64,000 nucleotides of DNA from Moringa oleifera (lineage: Eukaryota; Streptophyta; Magnoliopsida; Brassicales; Moringaceae), in assembly GCA_021397835.1 (NCBI GenBank), contig JAJFZO010000407.1, positions 4,340,001 to 4,404,000 on the forward strand, read 5' to 3'. The notes beneath the pieces were generated by a model. That model was not told where the DNA came from, ran no database searches, and saw only the letters and a program-made list of their open reading frames with translations. A program made the translations under genes and the position numbers. Each line of letters starts with the position of its first letter. The first letter of the stretch is position 1. Below, in pieces: positions 38,569 through 50,718 of the stretch.

Positions 38569-41500
38569 CACACCTTTACTTCTTCAGAAACACACAGAGA
38601 GTGAAACAGAAAGAGAAGCAGAGAGGAATGAAAGACCGGGTGAGGGGATTGACAGGCCTGGTCTGAGATATTGCATGTATGGATATATAAGTAGTGAGTG
38701 GGATCGTCATGTCGAAACCTCCACCACAGAATCTGCAGTTATTAAGCAATATAAATGGAGGCAACAACGAGATGAAAAATCTCTTTTAGAAACCTTCCAC
38801 ATATGCTGTCCTTTAAAGAGCCATATAGCTACAGAAAGATTTTTTCAGGACATAACAGAGAGCGTAGCCCTCTACGTATCCACTTCTGCATCCAAGGCAG
38901 TTAGCACTTGGTCCGTGATCATTTAATGAGGTGTTTCTTCTTTTCTTTCTCTCATAAGGTGATACAAATATTTGAAATGAAGTTTTGACAGTTTACAGGA
39001 CCTGGAGGAGAAAACTCCTCTGTTACCTGTACAGAAAACAGAGTGAAGTACCCGATCTGTTTCTTTCCCTGGAACAGTGTTTTCTCAATGGAGTTAATAA
39101 TGCCAGGTTGTACTTTTACAGGAGCAAGAAAATACTGGAAGCAAAGCAAATGTAATGGTCTTTCACTGTCTTCAGCCTTTCTCCGTGCGTCAATCTTCTT
39201 TGCTTTCTTATCCTGATCGGAAACCATTTTGCATTCCATTTTCATACCCTGAATTGGATTTACTTCACTACTCCAAAAAAAGAAGCAGACGAGTCAATTT
39301 AGATTCATATCCAGTGAAAATCGGATGAAATCAAGCACTCTAAACAAATAATGCAGTTCTTGACAGAGACAACTGTCTCCGATGGTCGACTTTTAAGCTG
39401 TGACTTTTCACCTTCCTAGAAAACTGAAGTTTACCCATTTTCTCTCAGTTGATTTGAATTGTTCTGAATCTCCCTAACAGATTAATGGGTTTTGCGATGA
39501 GATGGCAACATTGATTAGGTGGCCACTGCTGTCATTAGACCGTCATTACCGCGCACTGGCCAACCGCTCCGATGTGACTTGGTGGTTGACGATTGCCATA
39601 GTCGGATTGATTCTGCATTATTATAATGCAGAATTAAGACTCGTGTTTTTAACTTTCATGTTGCATTGTCTTATCATGTCATTAAGTACCAACTTGTATT
39701 TATTAAATAATCTCCAATGAAATAAACTACAGAAATCACTAGAAAACAATAGGAAACATTGAGTTTATATAATACTCGTTGATTTTTTTAATATCAAAAT
39801 AAAATTTATAATATTCACATTTTTTATTTTATAAATTAATTATATAAAAGATGGATTTAAATAAAACTATCATTACATTTTAATTTTTAAAAAACAATTC
39901 AGTTAAAAATTTTATATAATAAATTTTTAATATAATTTTTTCAGGGGTGAAACAAAAACATTCCAACTATCATTACAAAACAGTTTCGAATTTTATTGAG
40001 AATTGAAAATATTTTTTTAAAATTTTTTATTATTAAAAATTATACAAATTTATAAAAAATATGTTTAATATTTAAATAATTTTAAATCTTCTTATCATGA
40101 TAGATTGAATGTTCTTTTGTAATTGTGATAAATTTTAGGTCAAAATTATTTTCAATTTAAATATTTTTTTAATACATTCATAATAAAAGTCCAATAAGTA
40201 AGATCAAACTAAAATTATATATATATATATATAATAGATAAAAAATACAAAAGCTTAATCAAAAATTAAACTGATTTTAAATTTTAAATTTGTTATAAAA
40301 TTTTTAAAAAATATATTTAAATAAAAATAAATTTATTTTCTTTTCAAAGTGATATAAATTATTAAATGTTTTATGTTAATATATTGCATCAAAAAATAAA
40401 TTATCAATTTTAAATTTTTTTAAATATTAAAAAATATCGCAAATAATAATTGGACAACATGAATAATATATGAGAGCATGCTCGGCGGGTTGTTATTCCC
40501 CTCTCCTTGTTATTTTGTAGATGCGAATCTTCCTCCTTCACCTGACTCACTGAGTTTACAGCATCTTCCATGGACGAGCTGCCATTATTGTTCTGCAAAA
40601 CCATGGCCACGGACCTCATGAACCGTCCACTTCAAGTACAAAACGGGGCCGTCCTGATCGTGAATTTATTAACTTCGTACAGTTTTTTTTTTTTTTCTCC
40701 TCTTTCTTCTTCTGGCTTCCCAAGCTGAAAAGGTAATAATAAATTATCATGCATTGGGTCATTCTAAAACGTAGCATAGTAACAGTTGTCATCAGAATCC
40801 CCATGTGAAAAAAGATGATTTCTCCGTAATTTTTGAAACAAAATAGAATTTACAATTTCAAAAAATCAATTAAAAATAAAATAAAAATTATATAAAATTT
40901 TAATATTTAATTTACTGTTATCAATCAAATTTTTTTTTTCAAAAGTAAAAAATCAAACTATGATTTATTAATTTGATCTAAATTAGATCTTAACTTAAAT
41001 AGTTATGAAAAATTAAAGATATTTTTGTTATTAAAATTTTAAAAATAATTCAAATTAATTTCTTACTATATTTTAAGTGTATTTCTTAAATTTAAATAAT
41101 TTTTGAATTAAAATTTATTTTTTTAAAATTTTTTAAAAATACAACTATGTAAATTTTATAATATATGTTTTTAATATTAAAAAAATTAAAATTTTTATTT
41201 TAAATATTTATTTACATATATAAAAATTTAAATCAAAACTCGTATAAATAGTTTAAATTGAATATTTTATTTTTAATTTTTTCAGTAAAAATAATTTAAT
41301 TTAAATTAATAAATTAATATTTAATTTATTATTTTTTAAATATAAAAATTTAATTGATAATATAAAATAAATATAATTTTTTTTAAAAAATAATATTAAA
41401 ACAAAATATCTGAATTTAAAAACAAAAAAGAGTGGACAGCAAGGATTATTAATTGGACCCGGTGTGTGGTCCCCCCAATTGTTTTAAAGACGAGGTATGA

Positions 41501-42124
41501 CGTCCCCACTTAGTCAGAGTACTAAGAATATGCACCAACCATATCTTAAGATTTTTATTTAATCTCCCAGTTTCATAAATTTCATGGGGCCTACTTCGCT
41601 GTTTACTATGAAAACCTTCAATTCGGACCTCTCGGGCAACGGTGGCCACGCAACTCGTCAAGATAGTTTTCCATAATAATTCCTCCGATTTTATTTTGCC
41701 AATAAATAAATAAATAATCAAAAAAATAGAGCAAAATAGATATCATTGCGGGCTGCAGTCGGGCTTGTAGGGAATACAGGCCCAGTGTTAGAAATGGGTC
41801 GGGCGTTAACTTTAATGAAAAATGGGACTACTCGGCCCATCAGGCTCTGAAGTCAAAGTAAGCCGATCGTACGTCTTTGCTAAGAAAGCTCCGTTTGGTG
41901 ACGTGGTTGATTCTGATTGGTTTGAGGAACGCCAGAGATTCCCCACCAGCCGTGAAAAAGAGATCTTAATTAGTCGACCTTCTCCTGTCGGTGATCCGTA
42001 GCAACGAAGGAAAGGAAAACGTTTTTTTTTTCCTTCCCTTCACCCGTCAATCCCTCTGTGTTTTATCTCTTAGTAGAAAATCTGAATTCTGAATCTGAAT
42101 CTGAAATTGCATCAGTAGACGAAG
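38569..42124. other. Spacer with short unrecognised open frames and AT-rich repeats
   Basis: Two minus-strand ATG frames in less AT-rich patches, 38952-39245 and 40410-40619, encode peptides I do not recognise and could be exon or gene remnants. A perfect 11-bp hairpin lies at 39610-39634. Bases 39780-40430 and 40830-41400 are AT-rich repeat material. The last 350 bp are GC-richer and contain site II-like GGCCCA at 41779-41784 and 41834-41839, upstream of the PRA1 gene. Confidence 0.5.
40887..41395. mobile_element. Putative MITE-like element with imperfect terminal inverted repeats
   Basis: The left end (40894-40933) and the reverse complement of 41346-41380 match imperfectly over about 35-40 bases around the core TTATCAATCAAATTTT / TTATCAATTAAATTTTT. 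The interior has no open frame. The left 128 bp are repeated at 36650-36778 and the terminal sequence recurs at 30622-30660. Borders and target-site duplication could not be fixed by eye in such AT-rich sequence. Confidence 0.4.
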
Positions 42125-42793
42125 ATGGCGTCGACGACAAATCCCCCTGTTCTCCCGATCTCCTCTCAGCATTCCGGACCCGCTGCCACCTCCGTGGAAT
42201 CGCAAGCACCCATCGCTACCCCAGCGTTCCGGACCTTCATCAACCAAATTACGGAGTCCGTGCGCCACGGGTTCTCGCAGCGGCGCCCATGGACCGAGCT
42301 TGCAGATCGATCCGCCTTCACGAAGCCTGAGTCATTCTCCGAGGCTGCTCTCCGTGTCCGCAAGAACTTCTCCTACTTCAAGATTAATTACCTCTCTGTT
42401 GTGGTACTGATCGTCGCCTTGTCTCTCCTCACACACCCGTTCTCCCTCCTCCTTCTTGTCTGCCTGCTCGCCTCCTGGCTCTTCTTGTACCTGTTCCGCC
42501 CCTCCGACCAACCCGTCTTCCTCTTCGGCCGCTCCTTCTCAGACCGCGAGACCCTCGGCATGCTCATTGTCCTAAGCGTCGTCGTCGTCTTCATGACCAG
42601 CGTCGGATCCGTCTTGATCTCTGCACTCATGGCGGGTATCGGCCTCATCTGTGCCCATGGCTCCTTTAGGGTTCCCGAGGATCTGTTCTTGGACGAGCAA
42701 GAGCCGGCAGCCACCGGTTTCCTCTCCTTCCTGGGCGGTGCTGCCACCAAGGCCGCTGCCTCGGCTGCCCCTGCGGTTGTCGCTCGCGTGTAA
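42125..42793 (+). CDS. PRA1 family protein (PRA1.B-like)
   Basis: Intronless, 222 aa. After a serine/proline-rich N-terminus comes the PRA1 signature (RTFINQITESVRHGFSQRRPW, with ALRVRKNFSYFKINYLSVV following), then two hydrophobic hairpins at about 90-123 and 143-178 and a short acidic segment EDLFLDEQEP before an alanine-rich tail. PRA1 proteins are prenylated-Rab acceptors in ER, Golgi and endosomal membranes that help recruit Rab GTPases; the B subgroup is the usual plant type with this layout. The ATG context (GAAGATGGCG) is strong. The upstream 350 bp carry two GGCCCA (site II) motifs. Confidence 0.93.
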   Translation: MASTTNPPVLPISSQHSGPAATSVESQAPIATPAFRTFINQITESVRHGFSQRRPWTELADRSAFTKPESFSEAALRVRKNFSYFKINYLSVVVLIVALSLLTHPFSLLLLVCLLASWLFLYLFRPSDQPVFLFGRSFSDRETLGMLIVLSVVVVFMTSVGSVLISALMAGIGLICAHGSFRVPEDLFLDEQEPAATGFLSFLGGAATKAAASAAPAVVARV

Positions 42794-44126
42794 GCCTCTC
42801 GAATATGACTGCAATCTATCGATCCCTTTCGAAAGATTGAATGTCCCATTGGGTAACCCATTCATTGTTATCGTTTAATTCATTCGATTATAGGTTTTGG
42901 GCAAAAAATAAAAAATAAAAAATAAATTCTCTCAATACATATTAAAAGTTTTTGATAAATTTTATTGATGTATAGGTGGATATCCATGAACTTTTCATGG
43001 ATCCCTCGTGGTTTATTTTGTATTGTATACATTTTCATGCTTTTGGCGTGGATCTACAGGGCATTTCTCTGTTATTGAGATTCTTTTGTGATACTACCTT
43101 ACTGAGATTGTATGAATCTTCGTGCCATTGATATAATATCAGATTTATTTATGTTTTTATCTTGAGGGGAAAATTCACCAATCAGGTTTTGTACATCAAT
43201 CACATTGGTATGGCTGCAAACCTAGTGATCTTCCAGTTTCTTCGATCATGAAATGTTATTCAAACTGGATTCTGAATTCTCCCGTTGGGTTCACCATGGA
43301 ATGCAGACAAGGATTCATTCAGCCAAAGATGGGCTTTCTTATTCTTAATTATACAAAAAAAATCAGATTCATTAGTGTCTTTTCTTGGCTGATTATTTTC
43401 CACTTGGTTATGTTCTGGGTGTTTGGGTATAGAATCTCTGAAATCAGAAAGATGAAAACTTGGAAACTATGGGAAATCAAGGCACTTGCTTTGTTAGACC
43501 TCTTGATACATAGTTCTAGTTTTCCGCCGAAGTTCTTGTTACGGAGTAGAAGGCCGTAACAAGAAAATACAACAATGAAGGCCATAATTGAGAATTGTTC
43601 CATCACTCTCAGACTCAGGCCCAGGCCCGAAAGACCTGAATGGCTTGACCCGGAAGACTTAGCGACATAGCCATGTGTGTTGTTTCAGCATTATAAAATG
43701 GAAGAAAACATGGTTCTGTAAAATATAGCCGTTGGAGATTGGGGAGGCGAGAGCGACCTTCATGAAGGGGAAGACAATGGGGGTCGTCTAATAGCCGTTT
43801 GCGAGGCAAGCATGGAAGTAAAACTAGCCGTTAGGATCAGCTAAAATGGACCACTGACTTTCTTTGTCTCTCTCCTGAGTCTCCGGAAATTATATTCCTT
43901 TTTTCCAGCTCTCGTCACTGCTGCCTTCACATGCTCTACCAGATCCACCCGATTCCCTCTGGATTGCTTCTTTTTCTTCTTAAATTTAGCTTCTCCTTCA
44001 TTGTTATTGTATACTCTTTCTCTCTGATTTTCACTGGTGCAAGAGGGAGAAGAAGGAAAAGAGGAGGCATCAAACTCAACTTTCCCTCCTTCCTTTTCTT
44101 TCCTGGACCTTTCTGTTTCTTCTTTA
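42794..44126. other. Spacer, PRA1 to IMK2-type kinase
   Basis: Holds the PRA1 3' end and the kinase promoter. A plus-strand open frame at 43248-43559 shows no recognisable domain and is treated as chance. The 250 bp before the kinase start are CT-rich, as expected for a leader. Confidence 0.55.
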
Positions 44127-46862
44127 ATGTTCATGGAAAACAACACACGTTGCTTCTTGAATCAGTCTGACACAAGCCCATTTCAGTTTCTTCTAAAATA
44201 CACAGAGAGTCGGTGCCATGTTGCCGATGCAAGGAGAGAAAAATGGAAGAGACGATCACGGGAGGGGAGCTTTTCACCTCCTCTCTGCACCTCCTTGATT
44301 TTGTTTTTGCTTGCTTTGAGTTGTCAGTTTGTTTCAGGCCAGTCTTGGGATGGGATAATAGTTACTCAAGCAGACTATCAAGCACTCCGTGCCATAAAAC
44401 ATGACCTGGTCGACCACAAGGGATTTCTACGGAGCTGGAATGACAGTGGCGATGGAGCCTGCTCAGGTGGGTGGGCTGGAATCAAATGTGTCAAGGGACA
44501 GGTCATTGCTATCCAGCTTCCTTGGAAGGGACTAGGCGGTCGAATCTCAGAGAAGATCGGACAACTCCAAGCTCTTCGAAAGCTTAGTCTCCATGACAAT
44601 GTTCTTTCTGGTCCAGTCCCCTGGTCTCTTGGGTTCCTTCCCAGTCTCAGAGGGGTTTATCTCTTCAACAACAGGCTTTCAGGTTCTATCCCTCCTTCTA
44701 TTGGTAACTGTCCTAATCTTCTGACTCTTGATTTAAGCAATAATTTACTCACTGGTAATATTCCTCCTAGCCTTGCCAACGCTACCAAGTTATACCGACT
44801 CAATCTGAGCTTTAATTCCTTTTGGGGTTCTATTCCAGTCAGTCTTAGTAGGCGTCCTTCTCTTACTATCTTTGCTCTTCAACACAATAATCTGTCTGGT
44901 TCTATCCCTAGTACATGGGGTGGAGCAGGAAATGATTCTTACCAACTTCGTTTGTTGACCCTCGATCATAATCTTCTCTCTGGAACTATTCCAGCTTCTC
45001 TAAGCAAGCTGGATTTGCTTGAACAGATCTCTCTGAGCCATAACCAGATTGCTGGGACTCTTCCCAGTGAACTGGGTGAGCTCACAAAGCTCCAAATGCT
45101 AGATTTATCAAGCAATGCTATTAATGGAAGCATTCCTTCTAGCTTTTCCAATCTCTCATCACTTGTCTCATTGTGTCTAGAGAGCAATCGCTTGAATAAC
45201 CAAGTTCCTGAAGCAATGGATAGACTGCAGAACCTTACAGTGCTTAACCTGAAGAACAATCAGTTCAGTGGCCAAATTCCTGCTAGTATAGGGAATATTT
45301 CTGGAATCAGCCAACTTGATTTATCTGAAAATAATTTCACTGGTGAAATTCCAGCTTCCCTTGCCAAGCTATCCAATCTTACTTCTTTCAATGTTTCTTA
45401 CAACAAGCTCTCTGGTTCAGTTCCATCTCTTCTCACCAAAAGGTTCAATTCAAGCTCTTTTGTGGGAAATCTTCAGCTGTGTGGCTACAGCGCTTCCACC
45501 CCATGTCCTTCTCCGGCACCTATAACTCTTCCACCTCCACCAGTGGAGGCACCAAAACATCATCACCGCAAACTTAGTACTAAGGACATTATTCTCATAG
45601 CAGTCGGTGCCCTCCTAGCTGTTCTGCTTCTATCCTGCTGCATCTTACTCTGGTGTTTGATGAGGAAAAGGGCTGCCTTGAAAAAAAGTAATGGTAAAAC
45701 TACTATGCGCTCTGTTTCCGGGAAAGCGGAGAAGGCAGCGCCTGCTGCAGGCACTGAAGTTGAATCAGGCAGTGATATGGGCGGAAAATTAGTCCACTTT
45801 GATGGGCCTTTTGTGTTTACAGCAGATGATTTATTGTGCGCAACTGCAGAGATAATGGGGAAGAGCACTTATGGGACTGCATATAAGGCAACTCTAGAAG
45901 ATGGCAACCAAGTTGCAGTTAAGAGACTGAGGGAGAAGACTACAAAAGGACAGCGAGACTTTGAAACTGAGGCTGCTGCATTAGGGAAGATTCGCCATCC
46001 AAATCTGGTGGCCCTCAGGGCTTATTATTTGGGGCCGAAGGGAGAGAAACTTCTTGTCTTTGATTACATGCCCAAGGGAAGTCTGGCATCATTTCTCCAT
46101 GGTAAGTGGATTCAATTGGCTTGAATATTTCTTGATTCTTTTGAATGATTAGCTTTTACCATGTTTACAAGCCGAGATTTGCTTGCAGGAGAGTCAATAG
46201 TAAACTACACTAGTCAGGATCAGTGCTTAACATATTTTCCTTATGCAGCTCGTGGACCGGAAACCACCATTGATTGGGGAAGTAGGATGAAGATAGCCAT
46301 GGGAATTACACGAGGACTTTGGCATCTTCACACCAAGGAGAACATAATCCATGGGAATCTTACATCAAGCAACGTACTTCTTGATGAGCAGACCAATGCT
46401 CACATTGCAGACTATGGCCTCTCTCGGCTCATGACAGCAGCAGCTAGTACCAATGTGATTGCCACAGCAGGAACACTTGGCTACCGTGCACCAGAACTCT
46501 CAAAGCTCAAGAATGCCAGCACCAAGACTGACGTCTACAGCCTTGGAGTTATCATATTGGAGCTCTTGACAGGAAAATCCCCTGCTGAGCCAACGAATGG
46601 CATGGACCTGCCCCAGTGGGTGGCTTCCATTGTGAAGGAAGAGTGGACAAATGAGGTGTTCGATCTGGAACTGGTGAGAGACACAGCAACCATAGGTGAT
46701 GAGTTGCTCAACACATTGAAACTAGCCCTGCATTGTGTTGACCCTTCACCATTGGCCCGGCCAGAAGCTCAGCAAGTTCTGCAGCAGTTGGAGGAGATCA
46801 AGCCAGAACTGGCTGCCTCTTCGGGTGATGATGGAGCTAAAGTTCCAACAACAAATGAGTAA
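44127..46862 (+). CDS. IMK2: LRR receptor-like kinase of the IMK2 type (probably catalytically weak or inactive)
   Basis: Two exons, 44127-46101 and 46249-46862, phase-1 intron; 2589 nt, 862 aa. The first ATG is at 44127, with a second in frame at 44133; the open frame continues upstream only from GTG. A polar leader of about 50 residues precedes the hydrophobic signal (53-71). Then come LRR N-cap [35 protein letters not shown], about 11 LRRs, a proline/histidine-rich juxtamembrane, a membrane helix ([20 protein letters not shown]), and the kinase domain. The ATP lysine (VAVKRL) is present, but the catalytic loop reads [12 protein letters not shown] rather than HRD, and the DFG motif reads DYG. 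Arabidopsis IMK2 shows the same HGN change. The segments [20 protein letters not shown] and [20 protein letters not shown] strongly match IMK2. IMK-type kinases are expressed in meristems. Confidence 0.93.
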
Positions 46863-47309
46863 TAGGGTTCCATTCATTATTAAATATCAATTTTTTGGGG
46901 TGGAGAATAAAGGGTTTCCATCAATTGGAATTGGGTTTACAGGATTTATAGGAATATAGGCATAGTCTTCATTCTTTGATTCTTATGGTTTGTTTTAGCA
47001 TATGTATATATAAGTTTGTTTTTGGTTTACTTAGAATGATTATTCTTTTTAATTTAGCGCAAAAATGTATTCTTTCAATTCATGTTTCTGTCAATCTGAC
47101 GAAAACTCAAATAAAATTTATCTACTTTGGTAAGTCTTCATCCATGAAAGACGCCTATTTTTCTACCTTGGATTTTTCCCGAGAAAAACTGGGCGGCGAG
47201 TTCTGTGAGAAGTTCGAAAGACTCGTTCCATACTGAAACGACAGCGTTTGTCGCGCATTCTATTGCCCCTGAAACTTAATCTTGGCGTCGCTGTGGCTGC
47301 TTCCTAAAG

Positions 47310-47352
<43 letters not shown>

Positions 47353-47377
47353 GTGGCAAGCAGGCAGGTTTTTCATC
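46863..47377. other. Spacer and leader before the Abraxas-like gene
   Basis: Short interval with the kinase 3' region, then the Abraxas-like promoter, ending in a CT microsatellite (47313-47352) within the likely leader. No other gene seen. Confidence 0.6.
47313..47352. repeat. CT microsatellite in 5' leader of Abraxas-like gene
   Basis: About fifteen uninterrupted CT units followed by GTCTCTCTCTG. It ends 26 bp before the start codon, so it is almost certainly transcribed. CT/GA-rich leaders bind BBR/BPC factors in plants; that role is inference here. Confidence 0.9.
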
Positions 47378-48567
47378 ATGGACGATCTTCCATTAGAGAA
47401 AATAGCGATATCGGGCCCCACGTTGGCCTCAATGATCCAACGGATCTCCACCTCCCCATGCGACGTGGATGGGCTCATCTTCGGCCATGTCACCCACATC
47501 GTTCCGTCGACCCTATCCGATGACTCGCCCTCCGACTCGTTATCAAATCATCCATCGTCCTCCGATTCCCCCTCGCAACTCGTCGCCACCATCACTCACT
47601 TTCTTAGCTCCGGCACCACACTATCCTTCCACGACTCGCTTGGCCGAGTCGATACTCGCCGACTCCACTCGCTCCGAGCCGCAGTATCTACTGACCTCCT
47701 GGGCTGGTTCTCCGCTCGGCGGAAAACCCCTTCCCGCCCCTCCATGCGTGAGTTCTCCGTGACTTCCTCCCTCTCCTCGCAATTCTGTCTCCCAATCAAA
47801 AATTCTGAAAACCCTTACCCTAATCTTCCCTCTTGCGTTTTCCTCCTCTTCACCACTCCGTTAAATGACCAATTCATCCACACACATGAGTACCATGCCT
47901 ACCAGTTTCGCGGGTCGAAGCAAATGTTGGACCCAAAATCCGTTAATATAGTCAACATAGGGCCGGCGTTTCGGGGCCATTACGGGTCCTTTAGCCCGAG
48001 CTCACCGTTGCCGTTGCTGGGATGCGAGCTCAGGAGCTCAGCTATGAATGAGGACAAAAAAGAGGAGAACTTGGTAAGAATGAAGCAGGCGATGAAGGAT
48101 CAGAGGGAGATGGATGCGTGCACCGAGGGGTTTCAGGTGGCTACTTTGAGCCGTTTGATGGGATCAGAAGCAGCAAGTTACACGGGCGGCTTGGAGGAGT
48201 TGTACGAGAAAATGCTCGCTAAAATTGAGAGCTTGGCCAGGCTTGTTGAGAATAGCTCTTCCAAGGTTCTTGAGCAGGTAAGAGTGCCTATAGGCAATTG
48301 AATGATACAAAAACTGAATTTTGAGTGAGACTTGATAACTTGGTTTGATGGATTTTTGCTAAGGTAATTGGCAATCTGTTCGATTGAAATATTTGGTCCG
48401 TTCAAGAAATGTTCTTTTTCTTTTCTTTTTTGTTTTGGTTAGTTAATGATGAATGCTACTTAAACTCTTTTAACAGTGTGGATATGAGATCAATGGGTTT
48501 TTGTAATAAATTTTGGCAGGAGAATCTCAATAGGAAATTAAGGTACAAAGTTGCAAGAGTTGAATGA
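47378..48567 (+). CDS. Abraxas-like (FAM175) subunit of BRISC / BRCA1-A complex
   Basis: Two exons, 47378-48277 (300 codons exactly) and 48520-48567, giving 315 aa. The N-terminal half is an MPN-like fold: GLIFGHVTHI near the start, SFHDSLGRVD and GWFSARR in the middle, then YQFRGSKQMLDPKSVNIVNIGP and FRGHYGSFSP. It lacks a JAMM zinc motif, as expected for Abraxas/ABRO1 scaffolds, which hold the active deubiquitinase BRCC36. The C-terminal half is helical (residues about 225-310), in keeping with a coiled-coil dimer with BRCC36. The complex removes K63-linked ubiquitin in DNA repair and signalling. The second exon (QENLNRKLRYKVARVE then stop) is short; its acceptor TTTTGGCAG is good, but another 3' exon cannot be excluded. 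Animal-type BRCT-binding tail is not visible. Confidence 0.85.
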
Positions 48568-50520
48568 TGATTGCTTTCTTGCTCTTGCGGAGGTGTGAGG
48601 TAATTTAATTTCCTGTGTTGAAGTTATCTTTATTTTTCATGAGTGAATTAGTGTACAATATGCAAACTAGTTATAAATCTTACCTTCCTAGAGTGTTGAT
48701 CAAATCTAACTGGTGGGCTAATGAAATAAACTGGTTTTGATTTACAACAGTGAAATAGCAAGGAATTTTGGTGATGATAAGTGCGTAAATGGTTGGGAAA
48801 CTATTTCTGGCCCATCTACTTTGCAGTTTGACTATGTCTAATGAATTGTTTCTTTGCATAACATGCACCTGTTGTTTGGCCTTCGATTTATATCCATTTT
48901 TAGCCAGTCTCTGATGTAAATGCTCACAATTGTAAAGTTTGATTGTTCTGTGATTTCTTTTTTCTTTTCAATTGTGTATTATTGATGTTAAACCTCATTA
49001 AGTTAAGGTGTTCATGCTTGATCCTGGAATATCTCCTTAAGTCTCATTCCTATGCTTAATCTGTTTCATCCACCTATATTTCCATGTAATGGTTATATAT
49101 TTCTGTTGACATTTGATGTGTTATTTCTGTTTACTTTCTTCTTTTCAACCATATGGGATTTCTGTTTCAAGATTCTGCATTTATTTGACATGGCAATTAT
49201 TTTGTTTTCAATGGATTATAACTTTCAGTTTCCCTGTTACTTTTTGACTGATTTTCATGGTTATGGACCAATGAGCAAATAAATATCTGTGACCTGTGAC
49301 TGGGAAAGTGCTCTCTGCTTATACGTTTTGCCTGGTTTCATGGCATACCCATAGAAGACTTTCTGCTACCTTTCCTAGCTGTGGTTTTGTTTCTAGATTT
49401 TTTTCATTTTTGAAGTATGAAACATCTTCATGAATAGTAAATTCTGAGATCAACTTATTGAATAAAGTTTGTTCGATTGTTTTCTTTACCGAGCATAGAG
49501 TCCAAAATGGAGATTTCTTTACATAGATTTACACATATAGCACAAATAATAGTTACAGGCTCGCAAGATTAGATTCTTGAAGTAGAAGATTGACACACAA
49601 ATTGATGAGACAGGCCTAACGGCTTCACCAAGGGGGTAGAGACACCAAAGATGAAAAGCAAGGCAGGACTGTGGTGTATGGTCAAGTGCTGAACTTTTGA
49701 AGGATATGGTAGTCGTAACCTTTGAATGAGTTACAAGTTTCAGTTTGCATGAACTCAGACCGCTGCATAAATGGAGATGGGTGGGTATTAGGGCCATATC
49801 AGAAAGTTGGAAACTGTTGGAATCTTGAAACATTGTGTGGGTGCTTTAATTTATAGGGGAGGTATTTTCTGCAGTCAAATGTAAGTTGACACTGGAGACA
49901 TATAGGATATCCCTACACAAAACTAGATCATAAACAGTTCTGAAAAGTTAGAACTCAACTGTATCGCTTAGTAAATTGAACAAATCAAAAACCCACCAGG
50001 AAATTTCAGGATCTAATCTTCTATTAATGTACAGGCATGTAACATGTCACTTGTGCACATGTAGATAGGTGTTGGAGGCACTTTCAAGCAATTTTGTTTG
50101 ACAAATAACTTCTTTTTTGCTTGGACAAGAGCTAGATTTGCAGAATAATAAGCAAATAGCTAATTGACTATAATGATTTTTTTCCTCATCCTCTTATATC
50201 TTCTTATCTTTCTTCTAGAATCTTCAAAGGCGAAGAAGTGGCCTGACTGGTAAAATATGTTAAAAAGTCCAGTGCTTTATGTTGTTGTATCTTCTGGCAT
50301 TAACTCTGCGCTGAAAATCCTGGAAAGACAGATGGTTCTTGATGCTCTTGTGCTTGTTCTTGTAGTTTCAGATGGCACCCACATTTGGTTTCATGTATTC
50401 TTGAAGTCCAGTGTGTATCATACATTGTTTCCTTTCTCCGTCAAATAACAGTTTGTACTCTAAGAATCCTCATCTGTTGAAAATATAAAAATGAAACAAA
50501 CTGTATTGTATAAATTTTTT
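48568..50520. other. Spacer downstream of Abraxas-like gene
   Basis: Moderately AT-rich, with no open frame that resembles a protein. It may hold a long 3' untranslated region or an unspliced non-coding transcript; nothing specific is visible. Confidence 0.5.
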
Positions 50521-50718
50521 TTTTTACAATATGTTTAGTTGGCACTAATATTATTATTTTTTATTTTATTTTATAAAATTATTTTTTAAAAATTCGAAAT
50601 AGTTATCTCGAAGTATATTTTCAGAATAGTTATTTCATAAAAATAAAAAATTATTATATTTTTTATTTTTAATGTATCTTTAATAAATTTTTATATTACT
50701 TATATATAATAATTTTAT

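Noticed and set aside
42388..42865. Minus-strand frames over the PRA1 gene
   Set aside because: They are shadows of a GC-rich coding exon on the other strand.
43248..43559. 103-aa plus-strand frame between PRA1 and the kinase
   Set aside because: No domain, no family resemblance, composition like the surrounding spacer.
44037..44126. Extending the IMK2-type kinase upstream to 44037
   Set aside because: That position is GTG, not ATG. The first in-frame ATG is at 44127.
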